DNA of 64,000 nucleotides from DASYGT01 sp035999365 (lineage in GTDB: Bacteria > Actinomycetota > Actinomycetes > Mycobacteriales > Jatrophihabitantaceae): contig DASYGT010000050.1 of NCBI GenBank assembly GCA_035999365.1, forward strand, positions 1-64,000. Direction: 5' to 3'. This document shows positions 41,814 to 49,989 of the stretch, one piece after another. Positions within the stretch are counted from its first letter, which is position 1, and every line of letters begins with the position of its first letter. The position numbers and the translations under genes are program-made. The notes beneath the pieces are model-generated. The model did not search any database, was not told the DNA's origin, and saw only the letters and a list, made by a program, of their open reading frames with translations.

Positions 41814-43796
41814 TCAGGCGCGCATTTCGGCCTGCCGCTTTTCCTCGGCGCCCTGCGCGATGGGCGCTGCGATTGCCTGCTCCGGCAGGCCGAAGGCCTC
41901 GATCAGGGTGCTGGCGTGGGGGCGCAGCGCGGCACAGAGGCGGTTCACCTCGGCAATGACGGCCTTGGAGCGCTGGCCGGTGAGCCGCCCGTGTTCCTGG
42001 AACCAGCCGCGGTCGGCCTCGATGGTCGACAGTACGAACAGGTCGCATACGCGATCGAGCAGCAGCCGGACGTCACCTTCGGGGAGCTCGTCGATCGCGT
42101 TGACGAAGGCCTGCAGCAGCACGGTGTCGATGTGCGCGCGTGCCGCCTGGAGCATGTGGTCCTGCGCCGCGTTGAAGACCGCGAACGGGTCGTCTGCCGA
42201 CGCCGCGCGCCGCAGTCGCCGCGCGACCGTTTCGAGCAGATGCTTCTCGCGCCACTCGAAGAGCGACGCATGCCAGGACCGGTCGAGCAGCCCGGCCTCC
42301 TCGTCATGCCCGGGCGCAGCATCGAGCAGCCGCTGCAGGATGCGCCGGCCGCCGACGCGTTCGACGACCGTCTCGACGGCTTGGTCGGCGACGAAGCGCG
42401 TCGTGCCGAGTAGGTCCAGCTCACCGAAGTGATCGCGGTAGCCGGTGATCAATTCCTTCGCCACGAGCTGCAGCAGCACCGTGTTGTCGCCTTCGAACGT
42501 CGTGAACACATCCGTGTCTGCCTTCAGCCCGGGCAGGCGGTTCTCGGCCAGGTAGCCGGCCCCTCCGCAGGCTTCACGGCACTGTTGGATGGTTTGTGTC
42601 GCATGCCATGTCGCGATCGCTTTGACACCGGCCGCGCGGGTCTCGAGCTCGCGGCGCTCGGGTGCCTCGTGGGGCAGCCCCGTGTCGCTCATCGGTGCGT
42701 CGAGAGCGGGCGTGGTGTCGTGCAGTCCCGCCACCAACTCGCTCTGCGCGAAGTGCAACGCAAAGCTCTTCGCGAGCGCCGGCAGCAGCTTGCGCTGGTG
42801 GGCGAGGTAATCGAGCAGCACGATCTCATCGTCGGATCCGGGGCCGCTGAACTGCCGTCGCACCTCGCCGTAACGGATCGCGATGGCCAGCGCGACCTTC
42901 GTAGCACTTCCGGCGCCGCCGGCAACGCTGATCCGTCCCTGCACGAGTGTGCCGAGCATCGTGAAGAAGCGCTTCGTCTTGTTCTCGATCGGTGTCGAGT
43001 ACGAGCCATCTGGCGCGACGTCGCCGTAGCGGTTGAGAAGGTTCTCGCGCGGGATGCGGACGTGATCGAAGTAGAGGCGACCGTTGTCGACGCCGTTCAG
43101 TCCCGCCTTCAACCCACAGTCCTCGATGCGAACGCCGTCCGCGGCCGTACCGTCGCTCTGGCGGATGGGGACAAGGAAGGCGTGCACGCCCTGGTTCTCG
43201 CCGCCGGTGATGAGCTGGGCGAAGACGGCGGCCATCCGGCCGTCGCGGGCCGCGTTGCCGATGTACTCCTTGCGGGCGGCCTCGTACGGGGTGTGGATCT
43301 CGAACTCTTGAGTCTGGGGGTCGTACGTCGCCGTGGTGCGCAACGCTGCGACGTCGGAGCCGTGACCGGTCTCTGTCATCGCAAAGCAGCCGAGCAGGTC
43401 CAAGGTGATGATCTTTTCGAGATACGCCTCGTGATGGCGTTCCGTGCCCAGATGCAGCACCGCGCCACCGAACAGCCCCCATTGCACTCCGGCCTTGACC
43501 AGCAGCGAGAGATCGCCGGTCGCGAGCATCTCGAAACCGGTGACCGAACCCCCGATGTCGTCTCGTCCGCCATAGCGCGACGGGAAGCCAAGGGCTGAAT
43601 AGCCGGCCTCGGTCAGCGCGGCCATCCGTTTCAGCACGTGAACGCGCTGCGTCTCGGTGTCCTCCCCGACGTTCACCGCAAAGCGCGGGTCGGCGGCGAG
43701 TTCGCGAGCTCTGCGGCGGACCTCCGCCCAACGCCCGTCGAGGTAGGGCCGCAACTGCTCCGGCGTCACCGTGGACGGGGTCTCTGGTCCGGTCAT
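41814..43796 (-). CDS. acyl-CoA oxidase/dehydrogenase family protein
   Basis: 660 residues from ATG at 43796 with AGGAGAAGG upstream. Length and motifs fit the acyl-CoA oxidase branch: GCFAMTETGHGSDVAAL, VHAFLVPIR, GLNGVDNGRLYFDHVRIPRENLLNRYGDV in outline, CGGAGYLAENRLP, and TFEGDNTVLLQLV with the catalytic Glu, followed by a C-terminal ACOX-type helical domain. It oxidises acyl-CoA to 2-enoyl-CoA, using oxygen if a true oxidase. It lies 25 bp downstream of a TetR gene, on the other side of which is a thiolase operon, so a fatty-acid catabolic role fits. Confidence 0.88.
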   Translation of the reverse strand: MTGPETPSTVTPEQLRPYLDGRWAEVRRRARELAADPRFAVNVGEDTETQRVHVLKRMAALTEAGYSALGFPSRYGGRDDIGGSVTGFEMLATGDLSLLVKAGVQWGLFGGAVLHLGTERHHEAYLEKIITLDLLGCFAMTETGHGSDVAALRTTATYDPQTQEFEIHTPYEAARKEYIGNAARDGRMAAVFAQLITGGENQGVHAFLVPIRQSDGTAADGVRIEDCGLKAGLNGVDNGRLYFDHVRIPRENLLNRYGDVAPDGSYSTPIENKTKRFFTMLGTLVQGRISVAGGAGSATKVALAIAIRYGEVRRQFSGPGSDDEIVLLDYLAHQRKLLPALAKSFALHFAQSELVAGLHDTTPALDAPMSDTGLPHEAPERRELETRAAGVKAIATWHATQTIQQCREACGGAGYLAENRLPGLKADTDVFTTFEGDNTVLLQLVAKELITGYRDHFGELDLLGTTRFVADQAVETVVERVGGRRILQRLLDAAPGHDEEAGLLDRSWHASLFEWREKHLLETVARRLRRAASADDPFAVFNAAQDHMLQAARAHIDTVLLQAFVNAIDELPEGDVRLLLDRVCDLFVLSTIEADRGWFQEHGRLTGQRSKAVIAEVNRLCAALRPHASTLIEAFGLPEQAIAAPIAQGAEEKRQAEMRA

Positions 43797-43821
43797 CTCG
43801 GCCCTTCTCCTCGGTCGCGGT

Positions 43822-44658
43822 TCACGTTGTGGCGGGGCCGAAGACCTCGGCGGCGGGCCGCGCGTCCACCTTCTTCCCGACGTACTGGTACACCCCCGCC
43901 GCGCCACCCCACAACAGCGAGGACAGGTACTCGGCCAGCTGCACGCGCGTCATCGCCTCGCGGTGATCGAGCCACCACAGACTCGCGGCGTTGATGAATC
44001 CGCCCATGCCCTCACCCCACGGGTGCGCCAACGCGGGGTCGAGTCCGAGGGCGTCGAGGTGGCTTGCGAGCTGCTGGCTGACCAGTTCAGCGACCACGGA
44101 ACTGAAGTCCGCCGTGAGGCCGCCGCTATCGGCGACAAGTGGATGCTGCGCGACGAACCGGTAGAGCTCGGGGTTCTCCTCCAGCAGTCCGAGGAAGGCA
44201 TCGACTCCGGCGTGGATCAATTCGCGCGGCTGCGGGTTCGTTGCCGTCGCGTCGAGCAAGGTCGCCAGAACGGTGACGACGAACCGGTGACTCACGGCGA
44301 GGTAGAGATCGTTCTTGTCGGCGAAGTAGCGGTAGATGACGGGCTTACTTGTCGCGGCCACCGCTGCAATCTGGTCCATGCCGACGCTCGCACCATGCCG
44401 GCAGATGGCAACGACGGCGGCGTCGATCAGCTCCTCACGCCGGGCGGCCCGGTGCGCTGCCCAGCGCGAGCTGCGCCCGTCCGTCCCGCTCGGCTTGCGC
44501 CGGTTGTTGTCGGCGATCGCCCCGAATGCATCGTGCACACCCGATACGACGCCGGACACAGATCCGAGGCCTTCCGCGAGTACTCGCGCCGCCAGGCTGG
44601 CTTCCCGCAGCGGGGAGTCGTCCTTATCGCCCGTAACGGACGACACAGGCGGCTTCAC
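43822..44658 (-). CDS. TetR family regulator of the fatty-acid cluster
   Basis: 278 residues from a GTG at 44658. Unusually long: about 70 N-terminal residues (with RVLAEGLGSVSGVVSGVHDAFG, possibly helical) precede the helix-turn-helix (about 76-115, MDQIAAVAATSKPVIYRYFADK). The ligand domain ends QLAEYLSSLLWGGAAGVYQYVG. It is divergent from the thiolase gene over a 9-5-9 inverted repeat and upstream of the acyl-CoA oxidase-like gene, so it probably represses both sides and responds to an acyl-CoA. The start is uncertain. Confidence 0.88.
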   Translation of the reverse strand: MKPPVSSVTGDKDDSPLREASLAARVLAEGLGSVSGVVSGVHDAFGAIADNNRRKPSGTDGRSSRWAAHRAARREELIDAAVVAICRHGASVGMDQIAAVAATSKPVIYRYFADKNDLYLAVSHRFVVTVLATLLDATATNPQPRELIHAGVDAFLGLLEENPELYRFVAQHPLVADSGGLTADFSSVVAELVSQQLASHLDALGLDPALAHPWGEGMGGFINAASLWWLDHREAMTRVQLAEYLSSLLWGGAAGVYQYVGKKVDARPAAEVFGPATT

Positions 44659-44662
44659 GCTA

Positions 44663-44685
44663 CTCAAAGTAGCGGATACTTTGAG
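44663..44685. promoter_or_regulatory. TetR operator, 9-5-9 inverted repeat
   Basis: CTCAAAGTA (44663-44671) and TACTTTGAG (44677-44685) are perfect reverse complements with a GCGGA centre, placed between the divergent TetR (start 44658) and thiolase (start 44713) genes. It overlaps the expected promoters. Confidence 0.8.
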
Positions 44686-44712
44686 GTAACACAGCACACC
44701 GAAAGGACCCCC

Positions 44713-45996
44713 GTGAGCACTCGTCGGGCCGCCATCGTCGGCGGCAACCGGATCCCGTTCGCACGTTCGAACGGCCCGTACAGCCACGCCTCCAACCAGG
44801 ACATGCTCACCGCCACGATCGACGGCCTCGTCGCCCGGTACGGCCTGCAGAAAGAGCGGCTGGGTGAGGTCGCGGCCGGAGCGGTCCTCAAGCACAGCCG
44901 GGACTTCAACCTCACCCGCGAATCGGTACTGGGGTCGACGCTCGCCCCCACGACTCCGGCGTACGACGTGCAGCAGGCCTGTGGAACGGGCTTGGAAACG
45001 GTGATCCTGGTGTCGAACAAGATCACTCTCGGCCAGATCGACTCGGCGATCGCCGGTGGCGTGGACACCACATCCGACGCGCCGATCGCAGTCAACGAAG
45101 ATCTCCGCCAGGTGCTGCTCGAGGTCAACCGCGCCCGCTCCGTCGGTGCCCGGCTCAAGGCGTTGAGCAAGATCCGGCCGCAGCAGCTCGCGCCGGCGAT
45201 CCCGGCGAATTCCGAACCGCGCACCGGCCTGTCGATGGGTGAGCATCAAGCGATCACCACTCGCGAATGGGGCATCACGCGCGAGGCTCAGGACGAGCTG
45301 GCGGCCGCGAGCCACCAGCACCTGGCCGCGGCCTACGACAGAGGATTCTTCGACGACCTGTTGACGCCCTTCATGGGGCTGTCGCGAGATCAGAACCTCC
45401 GACCGGATTCGACCGTCGAGAAGCTGGCCAAGCTCGAGCCGGCGTTCGGCCGCGGCGAGGGCGCGACCATGACGGCCGGGAACTCGACACCGCTCACCGA
45501 CGGTGCATCCGCGGTCCTCCTCTCGACCGACGAGTGGGCGGAGACGCACAAGCTTCCGGTGCTCGCGCACTTCGTCGACGCCGAGACAGCAGCGGTCGAC
45601 TACGTGCACGGCGACAGGCGAGCCGACGGCCTGCTGATGGCGCCGGTGTACGCACTGCCCCGGCTGCTCGCCCGCAACAATCTCTCGTTGCAGGATTTCG
45701 ATTTCTACGAGATCCACGAGGCGTTCGCGTCAACGGTCCTGACCACGCTCGCAGCCTGGGAGGACGACGCATTCTGCAAGCAGCACCTCGGGCTCGATTC
45801 AGCGCTCGGTTCCATCGACCGATCGAAGCTCAACGTCAACGGGTCGTCACTCGCGGCCGGGCATCCGTTCGCCGCTACGGGCGGACGCATCGTCGCCATG
45901 CTGGCCAAGATGCTGCACGAGCGTGGATCCGGACGGGGTCTGATCTCGATCTGCGCCGCCGGTGGCCAGGGCGTCGTCGCAATCCTGGAGGCCTGA
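44713..45996 (+). CDS. acetyl-CoA C-acyltransferase (thiolase, FadA2/FadI-like)
   Basis: 427 residues from a GTG at 44713 with GAAAGGA upstream; the longer frame crosses the TetR gene and is rejected. Thiolase triad and tetrad: nucleophile Cys90 (QQACGTGLE), His335 (EIHEAFA), His384 (AAGHPFAATGG), Cys414 (SICAAGGQG). Length and inserts match FadA2-type long thiolases. It cleaves 3-ketoacyl-CoA or condenses acetyl-CoA. First gene of an operon with the fabG4 and htdX homologues, 3 bp before the next ATG. Confidence 0.93.
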   Translation: MSTRRAAIVGGNRIPFARSNGPYSHASNQDMLTATIDGLVARYGLQKERLGEVAAGAVLKHSRDFNLTRESVLGSTLAPTTPAYDVQQACGTGLETVILVSNKITLGQIDSAIAGGVDTTSDAPIAVNEDLRQVLLEVNRARSVGARLKALSKIRPQQLAPAIPANSEPRTGLSMGEHQAITTREWGITREAQDELAAASHQHLAAAYDRGFFDDLLTPFMGLSRDQNLRPDSTVEKLAKLEPAFGRGEGATMTAGNSTPLTDGASAVLLSTDEWAETHKLPVLAHFVDAETAAVDYVHGDRRADGLLMAPVYALPRLLARNNLSLQDFDFYEIHEAFASTVLTTLAAWEDDAFCKQHLGLDSALGSIDRSKLNVNGSSLAAGHPFAATGGRIVAMLAKMLHERGSGRGLISICAAGGQGVVAILEA

Positions 45997-45999
45997 GCC

Positions 46000-47328
46000 A
46001 TGTCTGACCGTTACCTCGGTTTGGTCAATTCGCCGATCGGCTCTGCCGTCGCATCCCGAGTCGGGCTGCCACGGCCCGCCGTGCTGCGGCGCTTTCACCT
46101 CGGTGATGCGCTGCTCCCCGGACCGCTGCTGCTCGGATCGACGTCGGGAGCGGTGCGACCGGGTCTCGCCGATGTCCTGAAGTCCGCCGGAGCCGACGTG
46201 CGTGACGCGGCCACCGACGACGACTCGTGGGGCGCGCTCGTCCTCGACGCGACCGACGTCGCGACGCCCGCTGACCTGGCAGGGGTCCGAACGTTCTTCG
46301 CGGGTCGGCTGCGTCAGCTCATGCCGTCCGGACGCGTCCTCGTGCTCGCACGCGCGGCCGATGGAGACGACATCGTCACCGACGCGGCGCGCCAGGCCCT
46401 CGATGGGATTACCCGGTCGCTGGCCAAGGAACTCCAGCGCGGCTCCACCGCCAACCTGCTGCTCGTGGAGGATGACGCCTCGCTCGAATCGGCGCTGCGG
46501 TTCTTCCTCTCCGGCAAGGCGGCGTACGTCGACGGCCAACCAGTGCGGCTCGGCCCGGGCGTCGCGCCGGCGCCGGAGGACTGGGACCACCCGCTCGCGG
46601 GCAAGACTGCACTCGTCACCGGTGCAGCGCGGGGCATTGGTGCTGCCATCGCCGGGGTGCTCGCACGCGACGGCGCCAAGGTCATCGTCGCCGATCTCGT
46701 ACAGGCAGGCGAGGCGCTCGCGAAGGTCGCGAATCGCGTCGGCGGCACGACACTGCATCTCGACGTAGCCGCGCCCGAGGCTCCCGAACGGCTGCTCAAC
46801 CACCTCGCCGCTCACACCGACGGCTTGGACATTCTGATCCACAACGCGGGTATCACCCGCGACAAACTGATGACGAACATGAAGCCGGAACAGTGGGATT
46901 CGGTGATCGCGGTCAATCTGGAGTCGCAGCTACGGATCAACGCGGCGCTTCTCGGCAGCGACCAGTTGCACGACCAGTCACGCGTGGTCTGCTTGTCCTC
47001 GACCACAGGCTTGTCGGGCAATCGCGGTCAGACGAATTACGGCGCGACGAAGGCGGGCGTGATCGGTCTCGTCCGTGCGTCGGCCGCGGCGTTCGCCCAG
47101 CACGGGGACTCGACGATCAACGCGATCGCCCCAGGCTTCATCGACACGGAGATGACGGCCAAGATGCCGCTGGCCACACGCGAGGTTGCGCGGCGGCTGT
47201 CTAGCCTGCAGCAAGCCGGACTTCCGGTCGATGTCGCCGAGGGTGTCGCCTGGCTCTCGTCGCCCGGCGCCGGCGGCGTGAACGGACAGGTGCTCCGGGT
47301 GTGCGGCCAGAACCTCGTCGGCGCGTGA
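46000..47328 (+). CDS. fabG4: high-molecular-weight 3-oxoacyl-ACP/CoA reductase (FabG4-like)
   Basis: 442 residues, two-domain FabG. The N-terminal flavodoxin-like domain (1-195) lacks catalytic residues. The C-terminal SDR domain has TGAARGIG (207-214), NAG (282-284), and Ser334, Tyr347, Lys351 (NYGATK). Each lies 13 residues before its counterpart in Mtb FabG4, as I recall that numbering. It reduces 3-oxoacyl-CoA/ACP with NADH. Between the thiolase and MaoC-type genes, completing a beta-oxidation or chain-extension set. Stop overlaps htdX (GTGA). Confidence 0.92.
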   Translation: MSDRYLGLVNSPIGSAVASRVGLPRPAVLRRFHLGDALLPGPLLLGSTSGAVRPGLADVLKSAGADVRDAATDDDSWGALVLDATDVATPADLAGVRTFFAGRLRQLMPSGRVLVLARAADGDDIVTDAARQALDGITRSLAKELQRGSTANLLLVEDDASLESALRFFLSGKAAYVDGQPVRLGPGVAPAPEDWDHPLAGKTALVTGAARGIGAAIAGVLARDGAKVIVADLVQAGEALAKVANRVGGTTLHLDVAAPEAPERLLNHLAAHTDGLDILIHNAGITRDKLMTNMKPEQWDSVIAVNLESQLRINAALLGSDQLHDQSRVVCLSSTTGLSGNRGQTNYGATKAGVIGLVRASAAAFAQHGDSTINAIAPGFIDTEMTAKMPLATREVARRLSSLQQAGLPVDVAEGVAWLSSPGAGGVNGQVLRVCGQNLVGA

Positions 47329-48200
47329 GCGGGCCACGCATGGGCACCGGCGCGAAACAGCTGACCTCCCCGCCGTCCTTGTTGCCGCTGTACGCGCGTG
47401 CGGCCGTCACCGGTCCGCTGCACAGGGGCGACGCGCTACCTGAATCCGTCTATTCACTCGGCGAGCAACGCATCGACCCTGCGCACCTCGCGGCGTACGA
47501 AAAGGTCTGCGGCTTTCGGGTCAGCGACGTGCTGCCGCCCACCTATCTACACGTGCTCGCGTTCCCGTTGTCCGTGGCGCTGATGACCGAGACGGCGTTC
47601 CCCTTCCCGCTTGTCGGCCTCGTGCACGTTGCCAACTCGATCACCGTGACCCGTCCCGTGCGTGCCGAGGAGGCGGTGTCGTTGTCTGTGCGCGCAGCAG
47701 ATCTGCGACCGCATCCGGCGGGGCGTCAGCTCGACCTGCTTGCCGAGGCACGAGTGGGCGACGAACTGGTGTGGTCCGGGCAGAGCACCTACCTGCGCCG
47801 CGGAAAGCCCCCCGAGGGAGCGAAGGACAAGAAGCCGACGCCCGAGGCACCTGATCCGACCGGCAACGTCGCCCAGGTCCGTGTTCCGGAGAACATCGGA
47901 CGGACGTACGCGGCCGTGTCCGGCGATCGGAACCCGATCCACATGCATGCCCTATCGGCACGGCTGTTCGGTTTTCCACGCGCGATCGCTCATGGCATGT
48001 GGCTCAAGGCACGCACGCTCGCCGCGCTCGAAGGTCGGCTACCGACCGCCTACACGGCGCAGGTGTCGTTCAAGACGCCTGTTCTCCTGCCATCGGCCAT
48101 CGCGATCTCCACCGCGTCGGACGGCTCGGGCTGGCTGTTGGATGTGCGCAATTCCAGGTCCGGCAAGCCGCACCTGTCCGGGAGTGTCAGAACGGCTTGA
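47325..48200 (+). CDS. htdX: MaoC-like (3R)-hydroxyacyl dehydratase (HtdX-like)
   Basis: 291 residues from a GTG at 47325 overlapping fabG4 (an ATG at 47340 is possible). A double hot-dog protein; the C-terminal half has the hydratase-2 motif YAAVSGDRNPIHMHALSARLFGFPRAIAHGMW in outline, with Asp, His and the AIAHGMW oxyanion segment. It hydrates/dehydrates 3-hydroxyacyl thioesters. The partnership with FabG4 is as in Rv0241c/Rv0242c. Its 3' end overlaps the convergent hydrolase gene by 14 bp. Confidence 0.9.
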   Translation: MSGPRMGTGAKQLTSPPSLLPLYARAAVTGPLHRGDALPESVYSLGEQRIDPAHLAAYEKVCGFRVSDVLPPTYLHVLAFPLSVALMTETAFPFPLVGLVHVANSITVTRPVRAEEAVSLSVRAADLRPHPAGRQLDLLAEARVGDELVWSGQSTYLRRGKPPEGAKDKKPTPEAPDPTGNVAQVRVPENIGRTYAAVSGDRNPIHMHALSARLFGFPRAIAHGMWLKARTLAALEGRLPTAYTAQVSFKTPVLLPSAIAISTASDGSGWLLDVRNSRSGKPHLSGSVRTA

Positions 48201-49080
48201 GCCAGCGCTCGCGTAAGTACGCACCGACATCCTCGACGGCGGCCGACGCCTCGCGGAGCGTGCCGGCGAGCACGTGAATGCTGTGCCACCAGTCGTCGCG
48301 TGCGGTCAGGTGCACGTCGCCACCGGCCTGTTTGACGGCGTCCGTGAAGCGAATGATCTGCGGGTGCAGCATCTCGGCGGTGCTGCAGTGCACGAGCATC
48401 GGTGGCAGCCCGTCGAGCCGGCCATGGAGCGGCGCGAACCCGGGGTGCCGGGGGTCCGTCTCGCGGCGATAGCCTGCTGCACTCGCCCGCCCCCACCGCA
48501 CGTTGATCACGAAATCGCGGGACTGAAGGAAGTCCTCGTCCATCGGGTCGGTCCAGGGCGACATCAGTGCGAGCGCGGCAGGGCGCGTACCGGCGTCGAC
48601 GAGCACCCGCGCCGCGGCGACGGCAAGGCCGCCACCGGCCGAATCCCCTGCGATCGCCACGTGCTCTGCGCCGTAGCCCTGGCTCACGGCGAGATCGTGG
48701 AACGCTGCTACGGCATCATCGAGCGCTGCAGGAAACGGGTGCTCCGGCGCGAGTCGATAGTCGAGCGTGTAGACGACAGCGCCCGACGCCTGGGCGAGAT
48801 GCGCGGCGCATGCACGATAGAGGCGCGCGGAACCCACGCTGTAGCCGCCGCCGTGCAGGTACAACACGGCGCGGGGTCGTTCGGTCGCGCCGACGCTCAC
48901 GCGCTCGGCGTGGCGAGCACCCAACGTCACATGCTGCACGACGGTGCCGCGAGGCACACGCATCACGAGGCCGGCGGAGTCGAGGATGCGGCGGCCGATG
49001 CGGATAGGGACGCGGTGGTACATGCCGAGGCGGTACAGCGGCCCACTTCCCGCCACGACCAGGGATCGCGGAAGGTGCAT
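48187..49080 (-). CDS. alpha/beta hydrolase, hormone-sensitive lipase family
   Basis: 297 residues. Oxyanion motif HGGGY (76-80), nucleophile Ser147 in GDSAGGG, acid probably Glu236, and catalytic His near 266 (WWHSIH). No signal peptide; an esterase or lipase of the HSL type. The ATG abuts the SDR stop (TGATG). With the SDR and Baeyer-Villiger monooxygenase upstream it makes a coherent ketone-to-ester-to-acid route: alcohol oxidation, oxygen insertion, ester hydrolysis. Substrate unknown. Confidence 0.88.
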   Translation of the reverse strand: MHLPRSLVVAGSGPLYRLGMYHRVPIRIGRRILDSAGLVMRVPRGTVVQHVTLGARHAERVSVGATERPRAVLYLHGGGYSVGSARLYRACAAHLAQASGAVVYTLDYRLAPEHPFPAALDDAVAAFHDLAVSQGYGAEHVAIAGDSAGGGLAVAAARVLVDAGTRPAALALMSPWTDPMDEDFLQSRDFVINVRWGRASAAGYRRETDPRHPGFAPLHGRLDGLPPMLVHCSTAEMLHPQIIRFTDAVKQAGGDVHLTARDDWWHSIHVLAGTLREASAAVEDVGAYLRERWLKPF

Positions 49081-49955
49081 CAGGCGGATACCTTCTTGGC
49101 CGGCTTCGACGGCGCCCCTGGCACGGGCTCGGCGATCGCGCCTGACTTCTTGGCGCCCAGGGCCACGAGGCGCTGATACTTCGACCCCAGCACGCGGATC
49201 AGGACATCGAGCACCTTGGCGTCCGGTCCGACGAGTACTCGAGCGGAGTTTCCACGGACGGCGCGGAGGATGATCTTCGCTGCGGCCTCTGCCGAGGTCT
49301 TGGCGAGTCGCTTGTCGAAGACCTCGGCGAGCGCGCCCGCGTCGGCGCCATCGACCGCGCCGGCGTTGCGCGCGATGGCCGTCTTGATGCCGCCCGGATG
49401 AACACAGGTGACCTCGACCGGGTGGCCGGCGAGCTTCATCTCCTGCCGCAGCGCCTCGGTGAAACCACGGACTGCGAACTTGGCGGCGTTGTACGCACCC
49501 TGGCTCGGTACCGCCATCAGGCCGAACAGGCTGGAGATGTTCACGATGTGGCCGTCGCCGGAGGCGATGACGTGCGGCAGGAATGCCTTCGTGCCGTTGA
49601 CAACTCCCCAGAAGTCGACGTCCATCACCCGCTCGATCTGCTCGAACGTCATGTCCTCGATGTCACCCGTGAAGGCAATACCGGCGTTGTTGATGATGAT
49701 GTTGACGACGCCGAACTCGTGAAGCACGGTGTCCGCGTAGGCGAGCACCGCGGCGCGGTCGGTGACATCGAGCCGGCTCTCGTGCACCTTGGCGCCGATC
49801 ACCCGCACTTGCCGGGCCGTCTCGGCGAGGCCGACCTGGTCCACATCGCTCACGGCGACGTGGGCACCGCGCCGAGCCAGTTCACAGGCCAGCGCGCGGC
49901 CGATGCCCGAGCCGGCGCCGGTGACGACGGCGACTTTGTTCTTGATGTCGGTCAT
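49080..49955 (-). CDS. short-chain dehydrogenase/reductase
   Basis: 291 residues. Classical SDR: TGAGSGIG (12-19) for cofactor, NNAGIAF, VNISSLFG with the catalytic Ser, and YNAAK with Tyr and Lys. SDVDQ after the second strand suggests an NAD preference. The C-terminus ends in a Lys/Pro/Ala-rich tail (PSKPAKKVSA). It lies between the BVMO and the hydrolase on the same strand and likely oxidises an alcohol to the BVMO ketone substrate, by inference from context. Confidence 0.9.
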   Translation of the reverse strand: MTDIKNKVAVVTGAGSGIGRALACELARRGAHVAVSDVDQVGLAETARQVRVIGAKVHESRLDVTDRAAVLAYADTVLHEFGVVNIIINNAGIAFTGDIEDMTFEQIERVMDVDFWGVVNGTKAFLPHVIASGDGHIVNISSLFGLMAVPSQGAYNAAKFAVRGFTEALRQEMKLAGHPVEVTCVHPGGIKTAIARNAGAVDGADAGALAEVFDKRLAKTSAEAAAKIILRAVRGNSARVLVGPDAKVLDVLIRVLGSKYQRLVALGAKKSGAIAEPVPGAPSKPAKKVSA

Positions 49956-49989
49956 GAGTTCCCCTTACGGGATCTGTGGGACGGGTTGT

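Noticed and set aside
43771..45996. Thiolase extended upstream to 741 codons
   Set aside because: The extension is antisense to the TetR gene and passes through the operator; the GTG at 44713 has a good ribosome site.
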